Virus record (IMG/VR): IMGVR_UViG_3300006987_000001
Coordinates: 1-45,317 of that record
Origin: a virus
Direction: 5' to 3' (one strand)
Length of the DNA stretch: 45,317 bases
Position 1 is the stretch's first letter; each line of letters opens with the position of its first letter. Below are positions 40,482 to 45,317 of this stretch, piece after piece. A program made the translations under genes and the position numbers. The notes below the pieces were generated by a model. That model did not search any database, was not told where the DNA came from, and saw only the letters and a list, made by a program, of their open reading frames with translations.

Positions 40482-41002
40482 AACGCCTTCTCCTTTTTAA
40501 CTTTGTATAGCGCTGGCTTGCGCGGTTTCTTAATTTTTGGCTCAAACTTGGCTGGCATGTTGATATGCTTGCGCTTTAGCAATCGATAAACTTTATAAAT
40601 CATCATGCCAGCGTCTCGTGCGTGCCCTGACGTTTGGTATGGCCACTCAGTAATTATGTGAAAGTCTTTTTCGCTAAGCTTGGTCTGTATCGCTTTTGGC
40701 GCGACAAAGATATGCGGTATGCCGTTGCGCTCACAAAACTCTTGCCAGATACTACAATCACGCTTTACTGAGCCGACGCCTTGCATACGCTCATTGCCAA
40801 CGCCTTTTTGTACCCACTTGCGCAATCTAACGTCCTCAATACACACAATCACGTCCATGCCAGCGTGACCAACATCACCAGCGATACTTAATACTCGCTC
40901 CTGTGCGCTCAAAATCGATTCAGTATCGATGCTTTGAAACTTACCATTGATGCTCCACGCAAAACCAGTGCTCACCCCTGTGTCTATCCCTATCAAAATC
41001 AC
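40478..41002 (-). CDS. RuvC-like Holliday junction resolvase
   Basis: This 174-aa nuclease has the RuvC/RNase H-like layout. D7 lies in LIGIDTGVSTGFA (first catalytic Asp), E56 in VCIEDVRL, and HARDAGMMIYK gives H127 and D130 as the final acidic pair. It would cut recombination junctions during replication and ready DNA for packaging. A GTG start at 41002 is preceded by AGGGGT at 9 bases; no earlier ATG exists. The long basic C-terminus (from about 143: KRKHINMPAKFEPKIKKPRK) is longer than in RuvC and may bind DNA. It lies in the nin-like part of the early operon, where lambda-type phages carry Rap or RusA. Confidence 0.82.
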   Translation of the reverse strand: MILIGIDTGVSTGFAWSINGKFQSIDTESILSAQERVLSIAGDVGHAGMDVIVCIEDVRLRKWVQKGVGNERMQGVGSVKRDCSIWQEFCERNGIPHIFVAPKAIQTKLSEKDFHIITEWPYQTSGHARDAGMMIYKVYRLLKRKHINMPAKFEPKIKKPRKPALYKVKKEKAL

Positions 41003-41025
41003 TAAATTTCACCCCTAGGTTTGTT

Positions 41026-41334
41026 TTAGATTGTTCTTACACCCACTTGCACCGAACCAAGATTAAGTGAGCTTAAATCGTCATCTAGTGCGATACCGCT
41101 TTTATCCCAACTACACAGCTTCCCGTTATCACGCACGCCGTCTATCTCAATCGCGCTCGCTGAGTAACGCTGTAGCTTGCTGTTGTACGTCAGCCCTATG
41201 ACAAAATCGCCCGCCTTGGTCACTGCGACGTTTTTAAAGTACGTCATGGCGTTTGGCCTGCCAGCCTTGACCGCTTGCTGGCGAGCTAGGTACTTCTGCT
41301 CGCCTGCGGTGTAGTCAGCTGGGCCCTTCTTCAC
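41026..41334 (-). CDS. Hypothetical protein, 102 aa
   Basis: A beta-rich soluble protein with segments MTYFKNVAVTKAGDFVIGLT and YSASAIEIDGVRDNGKLCSW. I place the start at GTG 41334, because GGAGG lies 7 bases before it and GTGA overlaps the upstream stop; an ATG five codons earlier contains that ribosome site within its own coding sequence. No family is recognised and no catalytic motif is visible. Confidence 0.6.
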   Translation of the reverse strand: MKKGPADYTAGEQKYLARQQAVKAGRPNAMTYFKNVAVTKAGDFVIGLTYNSKLQRYSASAIEIDGVRDNGKLCSWDKSGIALDDDLSSLNLGSVQVGVRTI

Positions 41335-41594
41335 GCACCCACCTCCCAATCCTTGCTACCGTTAATAAAACTTAGAAAATCCGTGTGGCTGATCTCATGC
41401 AAATTGTTAAGCACGACGCCAACCGCTGCTGGACACGCCTGCTTAACGGCACTCACAATATCGTCATAGGCTGGCATGTCCGGCTGCTCAAATAAGACAA
41501 TCTCGTTAGAAACTGGCTGCCATGCTTTCGGACTACTGCACCAAGGCATGTCGATGTGGACGAAGGCGATGAAGTGTCTGTCTGGTTTGCTCAT
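41331..41594 (-). CDS. Hypothetical protein, 87 aa
   Basis: An 87-aa protein whose ATG overlaps the stop of the P-like gene (ATGA) with GGAGGA in front, so it is coupled. It contains RHFIAFVHIDMPWCSSPKAW and an acidic start of the second half (FEQPDMPAYDDIVSAVKQAC). The early strand HFIAFVHI suggests a small alpha/beta domain. No known family. It may be an accessory to replication by position only. Confidence 0.6.
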   Translation of the reverse strand: MSKPDRHFIAFVHIDMPWCSSPKAWQPVSNEIVLFEQPDMPAYDDIVSAVKQACPAAVGVVLNNLHEISHTDFLSFINGSKDWEVGA

Positions 41595-42283
41595 GCGCTC
41601 ATCCTCCGCAACTCCGCCAATTTTTTACTAATCCGCTTATCCGCCTCACTACCTACTTCGACCGGCTGGTGAATATTAGCTAAGCGATGTGACTGAGGAA
41701 TAACAAACGTCTTGCCAGCCTTATGCTCAATCACTACCTGCTCATACACTTGCTTAAACGTCTTGAAGAAATACTCCGTCGCACTTGCCAGCTTTCCCCA
41801 TCCAATCCTATTTGCTGTCTCATAAACCACTTCATGCTTCCAATCGCGTTCTATGTCACCCTTCATGCCGCAATTGGTACAAGCTATGGTAAAAGCGTCG
41901 TTGGCTGTGGGGTATGTATCAATCTCACCTAGTTTGCATAACTGAATAAACTTGTAAGCTCGCTCTACTGGATAATCCTGCTGCTTGAGTGCTTGCCAGC
42001 GTCCACGTTGGTACTGTTCGCCGTTTATGCCTGACTCTAGTAGCTCAACTGCCCATTCGCGTGCCTTGGCTGGCGTGTAGCGATGTTCTTTGTTGTCAAA
42101 CAATGCGCCATACTCTTCTTTGAGTTCTGCAAAAAGATTTAAGACCTTAGCTGTAGCAGTCTGTATTGCTGTCGGGCTGTACTTCGATTCCAAACTCTTC
42201 GTTAAACTCTCGCTGCATCCGCTGCTTGTATTCGTCTGTAGTTTCTCTGCGAGGTTTGTTGTTAGCTGGCTGGTTGTTTGCAT
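41591..42283 (-). CDS. Replication protein P-like (helicase loader)
   Basis: This 230-aa protein resembles phage replication P proteins that load the host DnaB helicase at the origin: FAELKEEYGALFDN, REWAVELLESGINGEQYQRG, and YPVERAYKFIQLCK. It also has a C4-like pair in IACTNCGM. The start at ATG 42283 has AGGGGA 8 bases before it, so the first 45 codons lie inside the upstream O-like gene in another frame, an overlap of 137 bases. That N-terminal part is Ser/Thr-rich and probably flexible. It follows the O-like gene with the iteron origin, the classical O-P arrangement. Confidence 0.72.
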   Translation of the reverse strand: MQTTSQLTTNLAEKLQTNTSSGCSESLTKSLESKYSPTAIQTATAKVLNLFAELKEEYGALFDNKEHRYTPAKAREWAVELLESGINGEQYQRGRWQALKQQDYPVERAYKFIQLCKLGEIDTYPTANDAFTIACTNCGMKGDIERDWKHEVVYETANRIGWGKLASATEYFFKTFKQVYEQVVIEHKAGKTFVIPQSHRLANIHQPVEVGSEADKRISKKLAELRRMSA

Positions 42284-43091
42284 GAGTGTTCCCCTGAGTA
42301 TTGTTTTGCTGTGCGTTAAGCGCTGCGATCTTGATTAGTTTCTTTTCCAACTGCTCAGTTGATCTAACGGCAATCTCGATTAGATTCTGACCATTGGCAA
42401 CATGCCAGCTATCAGTGGCAACGTAGGTCATAGCATCGATAATTTGCTGTTCTGTGAAATCATCATCCAATCGTGCGTTAATGTGACTAAGACGTTTTTT
42501 AGAGGGTTTGATTTTTTGACCAGATAATTCAATCCATTTGTCAAAAAGCGATTTAACTAAAATCTCTCGCTCTTGTTTTGCTGGTGACAATTTTTTAACG
42601 TCGGGGTTTTCTTCTGCGCCACTCTTTATAGTTTTCTTTAAAGAAGTTTTATTTATGTTTTCTTTATTACTTCCCATATTTTGGGACACAACTGGGTCAT
42701 ATTTTGGGAATCTAATGGTCATATTTTGGGATGCTAAATTTTGGGATGCTAAATTCTGACCATGTTTTTTAGCATCAAAAGTAGAGATATTTTCATAGTT
42801 CAAAGTGTAAATAGCGGTCTTTCTTTGCTGAGAATCTTGGTTTAAAAATCCAAATTCCACGAGTTCGCCAACCGCTTTTGAGACAGTGTTTTTACTCATA
42901 TTGCACATCTTCTGCAAAAAGGTATTTGATAAAGCAGCATCATCATTACCCTGATACCCTTCAATCATTCTGACCATTCGCATAAGCACACCAAAGGCGA
43001 TAGGCGTGAGAAACGGCTGTGCATCAAATATCTTGTTATCTACCTGTGTAAAGCCGGTCTCTTGCATTGCATACCTCTTATTAGTGTTCAT
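42147..43091 (-). CDS. Replication protein O-like (origin-binding)
   Basis: This 314-aa protein has an N-terminal winged-helix domain (residues about 12-100): FTQVDNKIFDAQPFLTPIAF, LSNTFLQKMCNMSKNTVSKAV, and GELVEFGFLNQDSQQRKTAI. The middle contains an LASQN repeat encoded by iterons (42675-42753). The C-terminal half is basic and helical and includes a possible second DNA-contacting or helicase-contact region (LFDKWIELSGQKIKPSKKRL). It should bind the iterons within its own gene, like lambda O. It begins directly after the antirepressor stop (GAGGTG before ATG), and its 3' end overlaps the P-like gene for 137 bases. Confidence 0.78.
   Translation of the reverse strand: MNTNKRYAMQETGFTQVDNKIFDAQPFLTPIAFGVLMRMVRMIEGYQGNDDAALSNTFLQKMCNMSKNTVSKAVGELVEFGFLNQDSQQRKTAIYTLNYENISTFDAKKHGQNLASQNLASQNMTIRFPKYDPVVSQNMGSNKENINKTSLKKTIKSGAEENPDVKKLSPAKQEREILVKSLFDKWIELSGQKIKPSKKRLSHINARLDDDFTEQQIIDAMTYVATDSWHVANGQNLIEIAVRSTEQLEKKLIKIAALNAQQNNTQGNTHANNQPANNKPRRETTDEYKQRMQREFNEEFGIEVQPDSNTDCYS
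42620..42753. other. Probable phage replication origin: four iterons plus AT-rich stretch
   Basis: Within the O-like gene, CATATTTTGGGA occurs at 42675-42686, 42698-42709 and 42720-42731, and a fourth, TAAATTTTGGGA, at 42735-42746. TTTTGGGATGCTAAA is repeated twice in tandem (42724-42753, 15-bp period). The neighbouring 42610-42675 is strongly AT-rich with several oligo-T runs, suitable for unwinding. Iterons within the gene of the origin-binding protein is the lambda arrangement. Confidence 0.8.
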
Positions 43092-43754
43092 TTACGCCAC
43101 CTCTTTGCTTAATAGCTCATAAACCCACATCTGGCCCTTGGTGGTAAATAACGGCTGCATGTGACCTGTATCACCCTGCTTCATCTCACCCAGTCCGCGC
43201 TGAATGAACCACGCTTGAAACGCTTTACCGCGCTTGCAGTTGGCGTTATACACACCGACCTGGCTAAGACGCTTGTTTAGCGCCTGAGCTGATTTAATCC
43301 CCACTGACTGAGCGACCTGCGTGGCATTTAGCAACGTCTTACGATCTGCCACCGCGTCATAATGAGCGACCTTTGGCGCATCCTGCTCGATTTGCTGTTG
43401 TAACTTGCCAGCAAGTAGCAGCGCCTCAGAAAATGACTGCGGTATGGCTGGCTGGCGTGCTCTGCGCTCACACTCAATAAAATATTGACGTGCGTGCCTG
43501 CCTTTGTCGGAACGCTGTATCATTGATATTTCTTTTGCCATATCAATAGAGACAAAAAAGTCTGTAAGTGTTTGATTTGCTAGGGTGTTAAAAACTTCAC
43601 ACCCTAAATAATCCTTACCATCGGTAAAGCCGTACTGTAACTGGCGGTCAAACCAGCTTGCAAAACGCTCTGTAGGCGCTAAAAAGCTATAAAGCTCCCG
43701 CGCCGATACCGCTTGCTGTAAATCAGTATTTTGTTGAATAGTTGGGAATTGCAT
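43092..43754 (-). CDS. Antirepressor, AntA domain plus KilAC domain
   Basis: A 220-aa antirepressor that would inactivate the phage repressor. Residues about 10-95 are an AntA-type domain (VSARELYSFLAPTERFASWF, YGFTDGKDYLGCEVFNTL, RHARQYFIECERRAR). The C-terminal 100 residues form the KilAC (ANT) domain (VAHYDAVADRKTLLNATQVA, GIKSAQALNKRLSQVGVYN, KGQMWVYELLSKE). I start it at ATG 43754, because GGAGA precedes it by 8 bases. An earlier in-frame ATG (43799) has no ribosome site and would add 15 polar residues. A hairpin at 43822-43856 lies in its 5' region. It ends immediately before the O-like gene. Confidence 0.85.
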   Translation of the reverse strand: MQFPTIQQNTDLQQAVSARELYSFLAPTERFASWFDRQLQYGFTDGKDYLGCEVFNTLANQTLTDFFVSIDMAKEISMIQRSDKGRHARQYFIECERRARQPAIPQSFSEALLLAGKLQQQIEQDAPKVAHYDAVADRKTLLNATQVAQSVGIKSAQALNKRLSQVGVYNANCKRGKAFQAWFIQRGLGEMKQGDTGHMQPLFTTKGQMWVYELLSKEVA

Positions 43755-43821
43755 GGCATAATCTCCGTTATTGATGGTTTGGTTGCCGTTAATGTTCATT
43801 TCGTAGTACTCGCTTTGTTAG

Positions 43822-43856
43822 ACGCTTTATCAGTTCACGCTGATAAGGCGTTTTTA
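43822..43856 (+). terminator. Rightward intrinsic terminator beside the antirepressor
   Basis: On the + strand ACGCTTTATCAG pairs with CTGATAAGGCGT (a T-G pair completes 12 bp) around TTCACG, followed by TTTTT. On the minus strand the same site has a C-A mismatch and no T-run. It therefore ends rightward transcripts, though the flanking genes all run left. Confidence 0.75.
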
Positions 43857-44711
43857 TTGCCCAGCTTTCGCTTTCTTCTCTTTTAAATGATCCAGCGCTT
43901 GCAACATATCGCCAAGCTTATGAATCTTCGCCTTGCGCTTTTCTTCATCTAAAATATATATCCAGCCATGTGTCACACGCTTATCATCAAACACGGTATA
44001 AACTTCCAAGTCGTGCTGCGTCGCAATAGTGAGCACTGTCGCTGTGGCTAACTTATTCGTGCCCATGACATCACTTGCCAGCACCAGCTTCTTGCTAAGT
44101 AATGCAGTAAGCAGCTTGTCTTTATCTTCAGCCGCACCGTTAATGACTTCTGGTGCTTGATAGCGAGCAAATTTATCTAGGACAAAGTAAGAGTCGCTAG
44201 ATCTAACCGACTTGATGCGCTTGATATTCATTTTGTGATTGTCGATAATCCAGCGCATATCTATGTACTGCGCTTGATAAGCTGCGCCTTTTTTACGCTC
44301 TAACTTAATTCTGCCGCCGGTGTTAATCGTTTTTATGATCTTGGCGCGTCTTGCTGCGGCATTCGGTCTATCCTTCGAGCTGTCTCTTTTGGTCTTGGTT
44401 GACTTTGCCTTGCCCTTCATTACCAATGCCGTGCCTTCTTTCTTTTGACGATGAATGGCTGTACCGTCTGCCAGTCTTGCCAGCGCTGCCTGGTGTTCTG
44501 CCTGCGCTCTTGCTTCCGCCTTGGCTTTCTCGATACCTTCAAGCTCACGCATCTGTTCTTCTGTACGCTGTACTTTGCGCTTCGATGCGTTTGGATCATC
44601 CAGATCAGTAAAACCAACCTTTTCTTTATGTTCAGCAATTTTTGCCAACCATTCAGCATCAACAGCTTTTGGATAATTACTTCTATCGCTAAAAGTTTGT
44701 TCTCTTAACAT
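43854..44711 (-). CDS. Hypothetical early protein, 285 aa
   Basis: No family is recognised. Residues about 25-90 form a charged coiled coil (EEQMRELEGIEKAKAEARAQ). A very basic linker follows (about 98-150, KGKAKSTKTKRDSSKDRPNA and GRIKLERKKGAAYQ). A folded C-terminal half carries KRIKSVRSSDSYFVLDKFAR and ATVLTIATQHDLEVYTVFDD. The basic region suggests nucleic-acid contact. The ATG (44711) shares a base with the CII-like gene stop (TGATG), so translation is coupled. A rightward terminator hairpin overlaps its stop. Confidence 0.65.
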   Translation of the reverse strand: MLREQTFSDRSNYPKAVDAEWLAKIAEHKEKVGFTDLDDPNASKRKVQRTEEQMRELEGIEKAKAEARAQAEHQAALARLADGTAIHRQKKEGTALVMKGKAKSTKTKRDSSKDRPNAAARRAKIIKTINTGGRIKLERKKGAAYQAQYIDMRWIIDNHKMNIKRIKSVRSSDSYFVLDKFARYQAPEVINGAAEDKDKLLTALLSKKLVLASDVMGTNKLATATVLTIATQHDLEVYTVFDDKRVTHGWIYILDEEKRKAKIHKLGDMLQALDHLKEKKAKAGQ

Positions 44712-45301
44712 CACAGCCCCCAGAATCTAAAAGTCATAGTCAGCAAGATAAATAATCCGACGATATTGGATAGAATCAGAGCTGTCTTCCAAAAGGCGGC
44801 ATCGTCTGCCACGATGTCTTGACGTTCTTGCTTTATCTCATTTTCAATATTCAACCTTGCAACTAGCAATGTCGGTCTACTGATATCGTTCTTGGGAGCT
44901 ACAAAGCTCTTGAAGCCTTCGTAAAGGCTGGCAAGCAATGCCAATACGGTGTTCGGATAGGTTTTTATATTTGATAGATCGCTTGTACGGCTGTAGCGCA
45001 CATCAGGTCTTTCAGGCATGCCAGCATCGTTCTCAAAGAAGTCATCTACTTCTTCTAAGTTTTGGAAGTGGTACTTTGTGACACGAAACAGTATTGCCAT
45101 TTTTTCCGCGTCATAGCATTTCGCATTGGCTGGCACGACCTTTAGACCGCAAAGCGCAAGAATGTCGCAAAACCGGACGACTTGGCTTTCTGGGTTTTTC
45201 GCATCTAGCCAGCGACCGACGGTACTTGACTCTACGCCAAGGCATTTAGCGACATTTACCTGCTTAGTCTCTGCAACTGCGTGCAAGATGTCTGATTGCA
45301 T
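44711..45301 (-). CDS. CII-like HTH regulator with C-terminal membrane segment
   Basis: A 196-aa protein whose first 60 residues match lambda CII-type regulators: VAETKQVNVAKCLGVESSTV, GRWLDAKNPESQVVRFCDIL, ALCGLKVVP. CII proteins are usually under 100 aa. Here a helical extension follows and ends with a membrane segment (about 172-193, TALILSNIVGLFILLTMTF). It may thus be membrane-bound, or be a fusion with a former separate membrane gene. It is the first gene of the leftward early operon in the window. Upstream, + strand TTGC-N7-TTGC (45303-45317) resembles a CII box, one base too wide. Confidence 0.7.
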   Translation of the reverse strand: MQSDILHAVAETKQVNVAKCLGVESSTVGRWLDAKNPESQVVRFCDILALCGLKVVPANAKCYDAEKMAILFRVTKYHFQNLEEVDDFFENDAGMPERPDVRYSRTSDLSNIKTYPNTVLALLASLYEGFKSFVAPKNDISRPTLLVARLNIENEIKQERQDIVADDAAFWKTALILSNIVGLFILLTMTFRFWGL

Positions 45302-45302
45302 A

Positions 45303-45317
45303 TTGCGTGACCGTTGC
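45303..45317 (+). promoter_or_regulatory. TTGC-N7-TTGC direct repeat at the window end
   Basis: TTGC at 45303-45306 and again at 45314-45317, just before the CII-like gene. The lambda CII box is TTGC-N6-TTGC, so the spacing is off by one. Weak evidence. Confidence 0.25.

Noticed and set aside
45303-45317. True lambda CII binding box
   Set aside because: The two TTGC elements are seven rather than six bases apart and the sequence is cut off at the window edge, so it is listed only as weak.

Overview
The window is most of an integrated, temperate, short-tailed (podovirus-type) phage. It starts at the 3' half of a host tRNA with a CAU anticodon, which the phage appears to use as its integration site. 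The base composition, the protein style and the tRNA, which resembles the isoleucine-2 tRNA, suggest a gamma-proteobacterium of the Moraxellaceae, most likely Psychrobacter or a close relative. That assignment is an inference. The right end of the prophage, with the expected main repressor and the second att site, lies outside the window.

Layout: (1) 1-1474 holds the tRNA end, its terminator and a rightward tyrosine integrase. (2) 1475-3670 is an accessory region. It has two tandem, structurally matching rightward RNA genes with their own promoters and terminators, two leftward small RNA genes that look like duplicates of each other, a palindromic operator-like site, and three small leftward proteins (a 56-aa protein, a membrane-anchored protein and a secreted protein). 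(3) Everything from 3671 to 45301 that codes for protein is leftward. In transcription order (right to left) it runs: CII-like regulator with a membrane tail, unknown 286-aa protein, AntA/KilAC antirepressor, O-like and P-like replication proteins with an iteron origin inside the O-like gene, small unknowns, a RuvC-like resolvase and a Q-type antiterminator. A non-coding late-control region follows, then a tail-fibre-like gene, small and large terminase, a P22-type portal, a scaffold, an N4 gp56/DUF4043-type coat protein, head-completion and adaptor proteins, two holin-like membrane proteins, a GH19 endolysin, a P22 gp10-like tail protein, a repetitive 1301-aa fibre, two internal virion (ejection) proteins, and a 4339-aa polyvalent protein.

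How it fits together: the early operon controls the lysogeny decision and replication. Q is then made and should allow RNA polymerase through a terminator just after the late promoter region, as in lambda pR'-tR'. The late operon is broken by at least eight further intrinsic terminators between gene groups, which makes sense if Q-modified polymerase ignores them. The last late products are likely packaged in the capsid and injected with the DNA. The giant one carries a DNA adenine methylase domain, an SNF2-type helicase and an HExxH peptidase-like motif, so it is a DarB-like candidate for protecting incoming DNA.

The most promising unexplained parts are the multi-RNA cluster at 1475-3220 (four predicted small RNAs in two paralogous pairs), the giant polyvalent protein, and a heptamer (GCTGGCA/TGCCAGC) that occurs at least 70 times on both strands where about five copies are expected.
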